Shown: positions 17,682 to 28,304, numbered from the stretch's first letter. The stretch is DNA of 64,000 bases from Mesorhizobium temperatum (GCF_002284575.1 NZ_NPKJ01000060.1:172515-236514), one strand, 5' to 3'. Numbers and translations are program-made. Notes: generated by a model not told the origin, from the letters alone.

Positions 17682-17719
17682 CTCCCGCTTAAAAACAGTC
17701 GTGACGGATAGCGGCGCTT

Positions 17720-18631
17720 CTATTCCGCCGCAAGCGCGGCAAGCACATCGGCAAAGCTCGTCTTGCAGACGAAGCCCAGCCTGTCCCGCGCCCGCGAGGC
17801 GTCGTAGACGCGGTCGATCGAGGAAAACATCGTCCAGCCCTTTCGCGCATAGAGCGCCGGAAATTCCGGAAAATATTGCGCGACGACGGACGGCGCGTCG
17901 GCGATCAATGCCTCGCAATCATCGGGCCGGAACGGCGTTGGCGCCGAGATGATGAAGATGTCGAAGCCCAGTTGTGGCGCCTTCTCCAGCGCCGCGACAT
18001 GGGCCTCGGCGGCATCTTCCACGGTCAGCCGGCGGAACAACAGCTCATTGGCCTTGGAGTTGGCGTCCGACTGCTCGATGGCGTGCGCCATGTCGTCTGC
18101 CTCGGGAAAGAACCGGGCGGTGCGCAGCACGATCACCGGCAGACCGGACTGGATGTGATAGAGGCGGCAAAGATGCTCGGCCGAAAGCTTGGTGACGCCG
18201 TAGATGTTGCGCGGCTCGGGCGACATGTCTTCCGTCAGCCAGGCGGCTTTGCGCGTACCGCCGGTCAAGCCGGCGCGTATGGCTTTCGAGATCATCAGCG
18301 AGGTCGTCGACGTGAAGATGAAGCGCTGAACGCCTGATGTCACCGCCGCGTCGAGCAGGTTGAGCGTGCCGCGCACATTCGTCTCGATGAAATCCTCATT
18401 ACGGCTGTGTTCGATGTCCGGCTTGTGCAGCGCGCCGCTGTGGACGATCGCCTCGATGCGGTTTTCCCTGATCGTCCGCATGACCAGATCACGGTCGGCG
18501 ACCGAGCCGATCACCTGCGTTTGCGCCGTCCGGGCGGGATCGAGGCCGATGACGCCATGGCCAAGAGCCCGCAGGCGCGGAGCTAGCGCGCTGCTCAGCC
18601 ACCCTGACGATCCCGTAAGCAAGATCCGCAT
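17720..18631 (-). CDS. NAD-dependent epimerase/dehydratase family protein (extended SDR)
   Basis: A 303-residue extended short-chain dehydrogenase/reductase. The nucleotide-binding loop is GSSGWLSS at residues 7-14, a variant of GxxGxxG, with an acidic residue after the second strand (GLDPAR). The active site is FTSTTSL followed by YGVTK, the YxxxK pair. Nucleotide-sugar epimerases and lactone-forming uronate dehydrogenases share this fold. The substrate cannot be told from sequence. It shares no obvious operon with its neighbours and is divergent from the DUF4893 gene. Confidence 0.85.
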   Translation of the reverse strand: MRILLTGSSGWLSSALAPRLRALGHGVIGLDPARTAQTQVIGSVADRDLVMRTIRENRIEAIVHSGALHKPDIEHSRNEDFIETNVRGTLNLLDAAVTSGVQRFIFTSTTSLMISKAIRAGLTGGTRKAAWLTEDMSPEPRNIYGVTKLSAEHLCRLYHIQSGLPVIVLRTARFFPEADDMAHAIEQSDANSKANELLFRRLTVEDAAEAHVAALEKAPQLGFDIFIISAPTPFRPDDCEALIADAPSVVAQYFPEFPALYARKGWTMFSSIDRVYDASRARDRLGFVCKTSFADVLAALAAE

Positions 18632-18754
18632 CGGCGAAACCACGATTTTTAAGCTGATCGCTGTTAAGCACGGATGACAGGTCACCGCGAACGGGTAAGT
18701 TGTATGCCAAACGAGAAAACAGGCTGTTCCAGCTTTCGACCAGGAAACGCACCG

Positions 18755-19327
18755 ATGATCGCTCGCCTCCTGATTGCCGCAGGCGTTGTCTGCTTCGCTC
18801 TGCCTGCGCTCGCCGATGGCGAGGTGCAGAAGCTGATCACGCCCGCCGACAAGGTGCGGCTCGACAAATATGACGAGACGCGCAAGGCAGCCCTTGACGA
18901 AGCCAGGGCTGGCGACGCCGCCGATGTCAAGCAGCTCGACGCCTTGCTGGCAAAGCCGTTGGTCTCGTTTTCCGACAAGGACCTGACCGGCAACTGGCAG
19001 TGCCGTACCATCAAGACCGGCGGGCTGAGCCCGCTCGTCATCTATGGCTGGTTCAAGTGCAAGGTGAGCGACGACGGTTCGGGCTGGATGCTGGAAAAAA
19101 TCACCGGTTCGCAGCGCACCAAGGGACGTTTCTTCGACGACGGCGAAAAACGCTCGATCTATCTCGGCTCCCTTTCCGTCAACGACGATCCTGCAAAACC
19201 CTATGGCGGCGGCCCACAAAGCGATCAGGTCGGCTATACCTTTCGCAACAGCGCCAACGAATGGCGCATCGAGTTACCGGCGCCCTATTACGAATCGAAG
19301 CTCGACATCCTTGAATTCAAGCGCTGA
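18755..19327 (+). CDS. DUF4893-type periplasmic protein
   Basis: A 190-residue exported protein with a signal peptide (MIARLLIAAGVVCFALPALA). The mature domain matches the layout of DUF4893, with TGNWQCRTIKTGG, GWFKCKVSDDGSGW and GYTFRNSANEWRIELP, and two cysteines that could form a disulphide. The start at 18755 has an AGGA site and begins directly with the signal peptide. The function of the family is unknown to me. Confidence 0.75.
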   Translation: MIARLLIAAGVVCFALPALADGEVQKLITPADKVRLDKYDETRKAALDEARAGDAADVKQLDALLAKPLVSFSDKDLTGNWQCRTIKTGGLSPLVIYGWFKCKVSDDGSGWMLEKITGSQRTKGRFFDDGEKRSIYLGSLSVNDDPAKPYGGGPQSDQVGYTFRNSANEWRIELPAPYYESKLDILEFKR

Positions 19328-19613
19328 GCCCGCGATCCCTACTTGCGGCGTGCTGCGGCAGGTGCGCGGCAAGCCTGAGGCAGGCGATATGATTTCAAGC
19401 CACGCGCTGCGGCAGGCGGCATTCTCACGCGACATCTGCATCGAGGCGTTCAGGGATGCGCAGCCGCAAGCTTGCCACATCATATCCCGGCCTGCCCTCG
19501 AAACAGTGGTATCATCCGACGATCTGGTTCTATCTCTGGACCGGCGTAAAAGCCGGCGTCTGGTAACGAGCGCCGATTTACCGGACAGCGCCCCGGCGAT
19601 AAGCTTGGCCCCC

Positions 19614-20525
19614 ATGAGCGAAATCGACCACCGCACCATCATCGCCAGCCTTTCGGCCGAGGATCGTCGCGACCTCACCGTTAAACTAGACAGGCCCGGT
19701 ATTGTCCGGCTGGCCGTTCACGGCGGGCTGGTTGTCCTGCTGGGTGCGTTGATCGCCGCCAGCATTCCGTTCTGGCCGGTTCTCATGCTGCCGCTGGGAA
19801 TCCTGATCGTCTTCTTCTTCACGCCGTTGCATGAGACCATCCACGAAACGGCATTCAGGACGCCGTGGCTCAATCGCGCCATCGCCACCGTGACCGGCTT
19901 CTTGATCCTGCTGCCGCCGGCATGGTTCCGCTATTTCCATTTCGCGCACCACCGCCACACGCACGATCCGGACAACGATCCCGAACTGATGGCCCCAAAA
20001 CCGGAGATCATAGCCCAGTACCTACGCTATCTCTCCGGGATCCCCTATTGGAGCGGCATGGCGCGCGTGATCGTCGTCAACGCGGCCGGCCGCAACCGCG
20101 ACGGCTTCGTGCCGGACAAGGGCCGCGACAAGGTGATTTCGGAATCACGTTGGTTTCTGATCGCCTATGCGGCGCTGCTGGCGGCCTCCCTGGTCGTGCA
20201 GTCGGCGCTGCTGCTGTGGGTCTGGATTGTGCCGGTGCTCGTCGGTCAGCCGTTTTTGCGGGCCTATCTGTTGGCCGAGCACGCGCTCTGCCCGCATGTC
20301 GCCAACATGCTCGAAAACACCCGCACCACCTTTACCACAAGGCTGGTACGCTTCGTGGCGTGGAACATGCCTTACCACTCCGAGCACCATTCTTATCCGG
20401 CCGTTCCCTTTCACCGCCTGCCGCGTTTCCACCAGATCGTCGCGGAGCATCTGCGCACGACCGAGCGAGGCTATCTCCGCTTCCACAGGAAGCTCGTCGG
20501 CAGCTTCGATCGCCGCGCCGGCTGA
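19614..20525 (+). CDS. Second fatty-acid desaturase family protein
   Basis: A 303-residue membrane protein with the three histidine clusters HETIHE (His73, His77), HFAHHRHTH (His109-His117) and HSEHH in the last quarter. It has hydrophobic segments at about 35-70 and 92-104. It is only distantly similar to the desaturase at 3076-4086. It precedes the PF13769-type gene, metV and metF on the same strand, with 146 bases between. This suggests it belongs to the methyl-oxidation cluster rather than to bulk lipid synthesis. An oxidative step on a methylated amine or betaine is conceivable. A plain acyl desaturase remains possible. Confidence 0.82.
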   Translation: MSEIDHRTIIASLSAEDRRDLTVKLDRPGIVRLAVHGGLVVLLGALIAASIPFWPVLMLPLGILIVFFFTPLHETIHETAFRTPWLNRAIATVTGFLILLPPAWFRYFHFAHHRHTHDPDNDPELMAPKPEIIAQYLRYLSGIPYWSGMARVIVVNAAGRNRDGFVPDKGRDKVISESRWFLIAYAALLAASLVVQSALLLWVWIVPVLVGQPFLRAYLLAEHALCPHVANMLENTRTTFTTRLVRFVAWNMPYHSEHHSYPAVPFHRLPRFHQIVAEHLRTTERGYLRFHRKLVGSFDRRAG

Positions 20526-20671
20526 TCCATACCAAGCCAAATATCGAAAATTTTCGCGTTTCCTTTTGCGGCCTCCAATTGCGTCGTTTTTGAATGCGCG
20601 CGCGTCGTCCCATAACAAGCAGCCCAACAGCGCTTCCGGCAATGCTCAAAGCCACGAGGAGTAAGAAATTC

Positions 20672-20974
20672 ATGGCCGATCTGATCGTCGTCTACTGGCG
20701 CGACATCCCCGCCCAGGTCATCGTCAAGAAAGGCCGGCAGAACGCCAAGCGCGAACTGCCGCTGCGCTTTACCGAGGCGATCGACATGTGCGCGATGCGC
20801 ACCGGCGCCGGCGGCACTGACGACTACCTGGCCGAATGGCGCAAGGCCGACCCCGTGCCGGTCAGCGACGATCTTGAAGGCGAGGCTGAAAAAGCCTTTC
20901 AGGACATCGACGCGAAATACGACCGCGAGCGGCTGGTCGCTCTGGTCAAGGCGGGCGGAAAAGAAGATGTCTGA
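20672..20974 (+). CDS. Small PF13769-type (virulence-factor-annotated) protein
   Basis: A 100-residue soluble protein starting MADLIVVYWRDIPAQVI after a GAGGAG ribosome site. Proteins of this type carry the family name virulence factor, but no virulence role is implied here. It has an RTGAGGTDDYLAEWRK segment and an acidic helical end. The last eight bases overlap the start of the metV-like gene, so the two are translationally coupled. The tight coupling suggests a small accessory subunit of the MetV/MetF unit. Confidence 0.75.
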   Translation: MADLIVVYWRDIPAQVIVKKGRQNAKRELPLRFTEAIDMCAMRTGAGGTDDYLAEWRKADPVPVSDDLEGEAEKAFQDIDAKYDRERLVALVKAGGKEDV

Positions 20975-21562
20975 AACGACCCCGGCGATTACCCAGGCCA
21001 CTCTGGTCAAGAAGGCAGCGCCGAAATCCGACTACAAGCCGGCCGACGTGTCGCCGCAGCGGCGCGTGCAGCGCTCCTTCGCGGTCCGGCTGTGGTCCGT
21101 CCGCCACTCGCGACTGCTCGAATGGTTCTACGCCAGGTTCTCCGACATGTTTTTGCTCCTCCATCCGCTGTGGAAGGGCATCGGTTACGGCCGCGTCGAA
21201 GGTCCGATCAAATTCGTCGAAAAACGCGTCAAGGGTTTTATGTTCGACTGCCGCATGTGCGGCCAGTGCATCCTTTCTTCCACCGGCATGTCGTGCCCGA
21301 TGAATTGCCCCAAGCAATTGCGCAATGGCCCTTGCGGCGGTGTGCGCGCCAACGGCAATTGCGAGGTCGAGCCTGATATGCCGTGCGTCTGGGTCAAGGC
21401 CTGGGAAGGTTCGCGAAACATGGTGCATGGCGACAAGATCCTCGACGTGCAGAAGCCGGTCGACCAGTCGCTGCGCGAGACCTCGGCATGGCTGCGGGTG
21501 ACCGCACAGGCCGCCGCCGCGCGCGAGGCCGCGCGCAACGCTCCGAACACCGGGGCACCGGC

Positions 21563-21566
<4 letters not shown>
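20967..21566 (+). CDS. metV: Methylenetetrahydrofolate reductase C-terminal-type protein (MetV-like)
   Basis: A 199-residue protein of the MTHFR_C type (PF12225). Eight cysteines fall within 46 residues (95, 98, 101, 110, 114, 123, 132, 140), beginning CRMCGQC and including SCPMNCPK and GPCGG. In acetogens MetV partners MetF and carries metal or Fe-S sites. Here the gene overlaps metF by an ATGA and follows the PF13769-type gene with overlap, so a three-protein unit is likely. In this aerobic setting it would help MetF oxidise methyl-THF to methylene-THF, passing electrons to an unknown acceptor. Confidence 0.85.
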
Positions 21567-22654
<1,088 letters not shown>

Positions 22655-22695
22655 TGGCGCGGACGGTCACCATTCGCTTGATCGAAATCAGAAAC

Positions 22696-22717
22696 GATAT
22701 AAAGAAGTCTTTATATC
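22696..22717. promoter_or_regulatory. GATATAAAGA-N2-TCTTTATATC palindromic operator upstream of mtgA
   Basis: A perfect 10-base inverted repeat with a 2-base centre ends 16 bases before the mtgA-like start, between metF and mtgA. It matches the palindrome before bmt in all nine inner arm positions. Bound protein here would block the mtgA ribosome site or a promoter lying in the 79-base gap. Confidence 0.7.
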
Positions 22718-22733
22718 ACGAGGGAGAGATTTC

Positions 22734-23708
22734 ATGACCCGGACGATCGTCGCCTCGGCGACACGAGAAATCATTATCGGCTTCGACCAGCCCTTCTGCG
22801 TGATCGGCGAACGCATCAATCCGACCGGGCGCAAGAAGCTCGCGGCCGAGATGATCGCGGGCAATTTCGATACCGTCATCAGGGACGCGCTGGAACAGGC
22901 TGCCTGCGGCGCGACCATGCTCGACGTCAATGCAGGCGTCACCTCGGTCAACCCGAACGAGACCGAACCCGGCCTGCTGGTGCAGACGCTGGAGATCGTG
23001 CAGGGGCTGGTCGACCTGCCGCTGTCGATCGACAGTTCGGTGACCGCCGCGATCGAGGCGGCGCTCAAGGTCGCCAAGGGCCGGCCGCTGGTCAATTCCG
23101 TCACCGGTGAGGAAGAAAAGCTCGAAGCCATCCTGCCGCTGGTCAAGAAATACAATGTTCCGGTTGTCGCCATCTCCAATGACGAGACAGGCATTTCGAT
23201 GGATCCGGATGTGCGCTTCGCCGTCGCCAAGAAGATCGTCGAGCGCTGCGCCGATTTCGGCATTCCGGCGCATGATGTGGTCGTCGACCCGCTGGTCATG
23301 CCGATCGGCGCGCTGGGCGACGCCGGCCGCCAGGTCTTTGCCCTCCTGCGCCGGCTGCGTGAAGAGCTCAAGGTCAATACCACTTGCGGCCTGTCAAACA
23401 TCTCGTTCGGCCTGCCGCATCGCCACGGCATTAATGCCGCCTTCATCCCGATGGTGATCGGCGCCGGCATGACCTCGGCGATCATGAACCCGGTGCGGCC
23501 GCAGGAGATGGAAGCGGTGCGCGGCGCCAACGTGCTGAACGGCACCGATGAGAACTGCACCAACTGGATCAGGACCTACAAGGACTACAAGCCGGCCGAA
23601 GGCGGCCAGGCGATCGCAGCGCCCACGCAAGTCAATGCGCCGGGCGAAGGCAATGGCAATGGCGGCCGCCGGCGCGGTGGCCGTGAAGCCCGTATGGCCC
23701 GAGGATAA
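22734..23708 (+). CDS. mtgA: Methyltetrahydrofolate:corrinoid methyltransferase (MtgA-like)
   Basis: A 324-residue pterin-binding TIM-barrel protein. It begins with FCVIGERINPTGRKK, the hallmark of methyl-THF:corrinoid methyltransferases and the MetH folate module. It continues with MLDVNAGVTSVNPNE, PLSIDSS and NTTCGLSNISFGLPHR. It should pass the methyl group from the corrinoid protein to THF. Catalytic-core homologues have about 265-285 residues. The extra C-terminal tail here is rich in Gly, Asn and Arg (NGGRRRGGREARMARG). A strong AGGGAGAG site precedes the ATG. It lies ten bases upstream of the RamA-like gene. Confidence 0.9.
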   Translation: MTRTIVASATREIIIGFDQPFCVIGERINPTGRKKLAAEMIAGNFDTVIRDALEQAACGATMLDVNAGVTSVNPNETEPGLLVQTLEIVQGLVDLPLSIDSSVTAAIEAALKVAKGRPLVNSVTGEEEKLEAILPLVKKYNVPVVAISNDETGISMDPDVRFAVAKKIVERCADFGIPAHDVVVDPLVMPIGALGDAGRQVFALLRRLREELKVNTTCGLSNISFGLPHRHGINAAFIPMVIGAGMTSAIMNPVRPQEMEAVRGANVLNGTDENCTNWIRTYKDYKPAEGGQAIAAPTQVNAPGEGNGNGGRRRGGREARMARG

Positions 23709-23718
23709 GCGCGCAATC

Positions 23719-25788
23719 GTGAACTCTCCTGCCAACATCACCGATCCGCTCGTGCTGTTCATGCCGTCCGGCAAGCGCGGGCGGTTTCCGGTCGGCACGC
23801 CGGTGCTCGATGCCGCGCGCCAGCTCGGCGTCTATGTCGAGAGCGTATGCGGCGGACGCGCCACTTGCGGGCGCTGCCAGGTCGAGGTGCAGGAAGGCAA
23901 TTTCGCCAAGCACAAGATCGTTTCCTCCAACGACCACATATCGCCCAAGGGCGCCAAGGAAGAGCGCTACGAACGCGTGCGCGGCCTTCCCGAACGGCGC
24001 CGCCTGTCCTGCTCTGCGCAGATCCTCGGCGACCTCGTCGTCGACGTGCCGCAGGATACGGTCATCAACGCACAGACCATCCGCAAGGACGCCGACACCA
24101 GGATCATCGCCCGAGATTCGGCAATCCACATGTGCTATGTCGAGATCGAAGAGCCCGACATGCACAATCCATCAGGCGATCTCGATCGCCTGAAGATCGC
24201 GCTGATGAAGGACTGGGGGCTCAAGAGCCTCGATTTCGATTTCCATCTGCTGCCGCAGGTGCAAGGCATATTGCGCAAGGGCAACTGGGCCGCGACCGCA
24301 GCCATCCACAAGGATGCCGAAAGCGAGACCGCGCGGGTCATCTCTTTGTGGCCAGGCCTCAAGAACGAGGCCTACGGGCTTGCCTGCGACATCGGTTCGA
24401 CCACCATCGCCATGCATCTGGTGTCGCTGCTGTCGGGCCGCGTCGCCGCCTCGTCGGGCACGTCGAACCCGCAGATCCGCTTCGGCGAGGATCTGATGAG
24501 CCGCGTTTCCTATGTGATGATGAACCCGGACGGCCGCGAGGGCATGACGGTCGCGGTGCGCGAGGCGATCTCGGGGCTCGTCGACAAGGTTTGCGCGGAA
24601 GGCAACGTCCAGCGCAACGACATCCTGGATTCCGTCTTCGTCGGCAATCCGATCATGCACCATCTGTTCCTCGGCATCGACCCGACCGAACTCGGCGGCG
24701 CACCCTTCGCGCTGGCCGTCTCGGGTGCCGTGCACATCAAGGCGTCGGATATCGGCCTGAAGCTTAATCAGGGCGCCAGGCTTTATATGTTGCCCTGCAT
24801 TGCCGGTCATGTCGGCGCCGACGCGGCGGCGGTGACACTGTCGGAAGGCCCGCACCGCCAGGACGAGATGATGCTGATCGTCGACGTCGGCACCAATGCC
24901 GAGATCGTGCTCGGCAATCGCCAGCGGGTGGTGGCGGCTTCCTCGCCCACCGGTCCGGCCTTTGAGGGCGCGGAAATCTCGGGCGGCCAGCGCGCTGCGC
25001 CCGGCGCCATCGAGCGCGTCCGCATCGATCCCGACACGCTGGAGCCGAAATACCGCGTCATCGGCTCGGAACTGTGGTCAGACGAGCCCGGCTTCCTCGA
25101 CAGCGTGCAAGCAACCGGCGTCACCGGTATCTGCGGCTCCGGCATCATCGAGGTGGTCGCCGAGATGTATCTGGCCGGCATCATCTCCGAGGACGGGGTC
25201 GTCGACGGCGGGCTCTCCGCCCGCTCGCCGCGGGTCACCGCCAATGGCCGCACCTTCTCCTACGTGCTGAAGGAAGGCGAGCCCAGGATCACCATCACCC
25301 AGACCGACGTGCGCGCCATCCAGCTCGCCAAGGCGGCCCTCTACGCCGGCACCAAGCTGTTGATGGAAAAGCAGCATACTGATCATGTCGATCGCATCCA
25401 CTTCGCCGGCGCCTTCGGCTCCTTCATCGATCCGAAATACGCCATGGTGCTGGGACTGATCCCCGACTGCGACCTCGACAAGGTCTCGGCCGTCGGCAAC
25501 GCCGCCGGTGCCGGCGCGCGCATGGCACTCTTGAACCGCGGCTATCGCCGCGAGATCGAGGAAACGGTGAGCCGGATCGATAAGATCGAGACCGCGCTGG
25601 AGCCGAGATTCCAGGAGCATTTCGTCTATGCCATGGCGCTGCCGAACAAGGTCGACCCGTTCCCGAAACTATCGGCGGCGGTGAAACTGCCACCGCGCAA
25701 GACCGTCAGCGAGGACGGTATTGCCGGCGATGCCGCCCCGCGGCGGCGTTCGCGCGAAGGCCACGCGGCACGGCGCGGCCGGGGGTAG
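23719..25788 (+). CDS. Corrinoid-activating ATPase with 2Fe-2S domain (RamA/RACo-like, DUF4445)
   Basis: A 689-residue reductive activator of corrinoid enzymes. The N-terminus is a plant-type [2Fe-2S] ferredoxin domain with Cys44, Cys50, Cys53 and Cys98. A linker follows, then the ASKHA ATPase core (LACDIGSTTIAMHL near residue 230, VDVGTNAEIVLG, FAGAFGSFIDP). Such proteins use ATP to reduce inactive Co(II) to Co(I). The protein would be essential for an oxygen-exposed MtgB/MtgC system. The GTG at 23719 is used as start, since the ferredoxin domain follows directly. The C-terminus ends in an Arg/Gly-rich tail (PRRRSREGHAARRGRG). Confidence 0.9.
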   Translation: MNSPANITDPLVLFMPSGKRGRFPVGTPVLDAARQLGVYVESVCGGRATCGRCQVEVQEGNFAKHKIVSSNDHISPKGAKEERYERVRGLPERRRLSCSAQILGDLVVDVPQDTVINAQTIRKDADTRIIARDSAIHMCYVEIEEPDMHNPSGDLDRLKIALMKDWGLKSLDFDFHLLPQVQGILRKGNWAATAAIHKDAESETARVISLWPGLKNEAYGLACDIGSTTIAMHLVSLLSGRVAASSGTSNPQIRFGEDLMSRVSYVMMNPDGREGMTVAVREAISGLVDKVCAEGNVQRNDILDSVFVGNPIMHHLFLGIDPTELGGAPFALAVSGAVHIKASDIGLKLNQGARLYMLPCIAGHVGADAAAVTLSEGPHRQDEMMLIVDVGTNAEIVLGNRQRVVAASSPTGPAFEGAEISGGQRAAPGAIERVRIDPDTLEPKYRVIGSELWSDEPGFLDSVQATGVTGICGSGIIEVVAEMYLAGIISEDGVVDGGLSARSPRVTANGRTFSYVLKEGEPRITITQTDVRAIQLAKAALYAGTKLLMEKQHTDHVDRIHFAGAFGSFIDPKYAMVLGLIPDCDLDKVSAVGNAAGAGARMALLNRGYRREIEETVSRIDKIETALEPRFQEHFVYAMALPNKVDPFPKLSAAVKLPPRKTVSEDGIAGDAAPRRRSREGHAARRGRG

Positions 25789-25977
25789 CATCCCGCTGCT
25801 AAAAGCTGCACTCACCCTCATTCTCGTTTGCATGCATATGTTTCCGGATCAGCCCACACTGAAACAAGGCGCTGTTTTCGTGAAATCCACCAGATACATG
25901 TGCGGCGCATTTAACCGGCATCGAACGGCAGGCAGGAAATAACTTTCAGCCGCCGCAGCACTCCAAGGGAGATGAAG

Positions 25978-26162
25978 ATGTCGATGTTCGAAAGCCTCGG
26001 CCGCTTTGGTGCGGCCATCAAGCATGCGCACAACAGGAACAGGTCCGTCCGGGCCCTGAACAGCCTGCCGCCCGAAATTCAGAGGACATCGGCTGGCCCG
26101 TGTCGCCCCGCGAAGACCCGCAGGTCACCTTCTCGGCCCTGCTCCTGGGTTCGGCGCGCTGA
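25978..26162 (+). pseudogene. DUF1127-like mini-protein with a one-base deletion
   Basis: The frame starts MSMFESLGRF behind AAGGGAG and reads RALNSLPPEIQ. It then loses frame at about 26083. In the intact relative at 28530-28718 the matching residues are LPIELQKDIGWP. Adding one A (AAG for Lys) restores KDIGWPVSPRED and a stop at 26162. The ORF as it stands runs out of frame to 26391. This is a decayed or mis-sequenced copy of a short Arg-rich protein. Confidence 0.7.
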
Positions 26163-26419
26163 TGACCTTCGCCGACAAATGCAAGCTGCCGGCCAAGCGC
26201 CGTCATGCGGCTCCGGCAGCAAGCGACCGTTGGCTGCGCGCTGCACTGCTGCCCCGGCGCTGACCGTTATGGCGAGCCACGCCCCGATGCCGGCCTTGAT
26301 TGCCAGCCAGATCACACCGCCGTGTTGTCTCAGCGCAAATCTTGACATTCTGGGCGAAGGCACGATCTTCGATAGCGAGGGGTTCTCTTAGTCGGCTCAG
26401 CCGAAGTCCGTGTGTCCGC

Positions 26420-27403
26420 ATGCCCAGTATCAAAAGCCACGTCATTTCCTTCGTGCTCAGGTATAGCCGCAAGAAAGCCTTCTCCAGCCCGCAAAACCTG
26501 CAGCGCTGGATTGCCTACGCGCGCAAGACGGAGAACCATCAGCCGCCCGCATCGCTGCAGTCGCGTTTCGAGATCGCGACGCGCAGCGTGGACGGCTTTC
26601 CCGTCTACGAGATCGCGCCAAAGACCGGCGAGCGAAAGCGTGTCCTCTACCTGCATGGCGGCGCCTATGTCTTTCAAATCACGTCCTATCACTGGGGACT
26701 GATCGCCGATATGGCCGACCGGCTGGGCTTCAGCATCACCGTACCGATCTATCCCATAGCTCCCGAACACGATTTCCACGCCATGTTCGGCATGGTCGGC
26801 AAGGTCTACCGCCAGATGCTCGACGAAACGGATGCACAAGACATCGTCTTCATGGGCGATTCCGCCGGCGGCAACATGGCCGTGGTGCTGACCATGATGG
26901 CCGCGAAAGCCGCCCTGCCCTTGCCGTCGCGCCATGTGCTGATTTCGCCCGGCCTCGACTTGTCGCTCGCCAACCCCGAAGTGTTCGAGGCGGAACGCTA
27001 CGATCCATGGCTGGGAATTCCGGGCGGGCTGGAGGCGGTCCGGCTCTACAGTGCCGGCATAAATTCCAGCGACTGGCGCATCAGCCCGCTTTACGGCGAC
27101 CTCTCGGTGTTGCCGAAAACGCTGCTTCTGACCGGTTCGCGCGATATGCTAACCCCCGACAATCTGATCTTCGCGCAAAAGGCCCGTGCCGCCGGTGTCG
27201 AGATAGAGGTCGTCTTCGAGCAAGGCATGTTCCATGTCTGGCCGCTGATCGACATGCCAGAAGCGCGGCGCGCGCGGGACAGCATCGTGACGTTCTTGAC
27301 CGGCGACACCGAAAGCTATCACGCCAAAGCCGGCGAATTGGCGCTGCAAAGGACAGATCGCGGCGTCACCGCTCACAACATGGCTACGCCGTTGAGGTCC
27401 TGA
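26420..27403 (+). CDS. Alpha/beta hydrolase of the hormone-sensitive-lipase family
   Basis: A 327-residue esterase or lipase-like enzyme. The oxyanion motif is HGGAY at residues 79-83, and the nucleophile is Ser148 in GDSAGGN. The acid lies in GSRDML and the His in GMFHVWP. It has no signal peptide. It is convergent with the LysR gene, with one base between the stops. The 250 bases upstream, after the frameshifted mini-protein, show no gene. The substrate is unknown. Confidence 0.88.
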   Translation: MPSIKSHVISFVLRYSRKKAFSSPQNLQRWIAYARKTENHQPPASLQSRFEIATRSVDGFPVYEIAPKTGERKRVLYLHGGAYVFQITSYHWGLIADMADRLGFSITVPIYPIAPEHDFHAMFGMVGKVYRQMLDETDAQDIVFMGDSAGGNMAVVLTMMAAKAALPLPSRHVLISPGLDLSLANPEVFEAERYDPWLGIPGGLEAVRLYSAGINSSDWRISPLYGDLSVLPKTLLLTGSRDMLTPDNLIFAQKARAAGVEIEVVFEQGMFHVWPLIDMPEARRARDSIVTFLTGDTESYHAKAGELALQRTDRGVTAHNMATPLRS

Positions 27404-27404
27404 A

Positions 27405-28304
27405 TCAAAATTTCCCGGTTTCCCTGAACACTTCGAAGGTCGCACGGATGTGGTCGGCGACCGCCTTCACCGGCGCGCTGGCGTCCGGCGCCACGACCAT
27501 GGCCAGATTGTAGGTGCCGATATCGGGCATGCCGTCCTTCGGGCAAAGCTCGACCATGTCGCTGCCGAGGAAAGATTTCGGCAGCGGCGCCACCGCGAGG
27601 TCGGACATGATTGCGGCGCGCTGGCCGGCCGTATGCGCGCTCATATAGGCGACGCGATAGTTGCGGCCCTCGCGGCCAAGCGCCTCGAGCGCCCCGGCCC
27701 GCCAGGCGCAACCCTCTTCCCACAATGACACCGGCAGCGGCTCGCGCAGATGCGCGCAGCCGCCCTTGGCGCCGGCCCAGACGATCGGTTCGGTGAGCAG
27801 CACTTCGGCGCCGAGCGCGCTGGTCTTGTAGGAATTGGTGAGAAGCGTGATGTCGAGTGCCCGGTCGTCCATGCGCCGGCGCAGATTGCTGCTCTGGTCG
27901 ATGGTCACGTCGACGGCGATCGAAGGATGCGACTGCGCAAAACGCTTCAGCACATGCGGCAGCACGCGCTCGCCATAATCATCCGGTGAGCCGAGCCGCA
28001 CCACCCCGACGATATCGGGGATGATGAACTTCGATACCACCTCGCGGTTGATCGACAACAGCCGGCGGGCGTAGCCGAGCAGCATCTCGCCATCCGTGGT
28101 CAGCGTCACCGAGCGCGCGTCGCGCGCGAATACCGAGCGACCGAGAATGTCCTCCAGCTTTTTGATCTGCATGGAAACAGCCGACGGCGTGCGGAAGACG
28201 GCATTGGCCGCGGTGGTGAAACTGCCGGTCTCGGCGATAGCCACGAAGGTGCGCAAGACGTCGAGATCGAGCAGCGGCAACGGATGATTGAGTGGGGCGT
28301 TCAT
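27405..28304 (-). CDS. LysR-family transcriptional regulator
   Basis: A 299-residue regulator with a winged HTH at residues 15-75 (LRTFVAIAETGSFTTAANAV, SAVSMQIKKLEDILG) and a type-2 periplasmic effector domain from about residue 95. It is divergent from the DUF1127-like gene at 28530, with 225 bases between, and from memory this LysR/DUF1127 pairing is common in rhizobia. It probably controls that small gene. The ligand is unknown. Confidence 0.9.
   Translation of the reverse strand: MNAPLNHPLPLLDLDVLRTFVAIAETGSFTTAANAVFRTPSAVSMQIKKLEDILGRSVFARDARSVTLTTDGEMLLGYARRLLSINREVVSKFIIPDIVGVVRLGSPDDYGERVLPHVLKRFAQSHPSIAVDVTIDQSSNLRRRMDDRALDITLLTNSYKTSALGAEVLLTEPIVWAGAKGGCAHLREPLPVSLWEEGCAWRAGALEALGREGRNYRVAYMSAHTAGQRAAIMSDLAVAPLPKSFLGSDMVELCPKDGMPDIGTYNLAMVVAPDASAPVKAVADHIRATFEVFRETGKF

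Noticed and set aside
19378..19496. Imperfect long inverted repeat between the DUF4893 and desaturase genes
   Set aside because: The arms match only with a gap (GGCAGGC-GATATGAT against ATCATATC-GCCTGCC with extra bases), and neither a terminator nor an operator pattern results.
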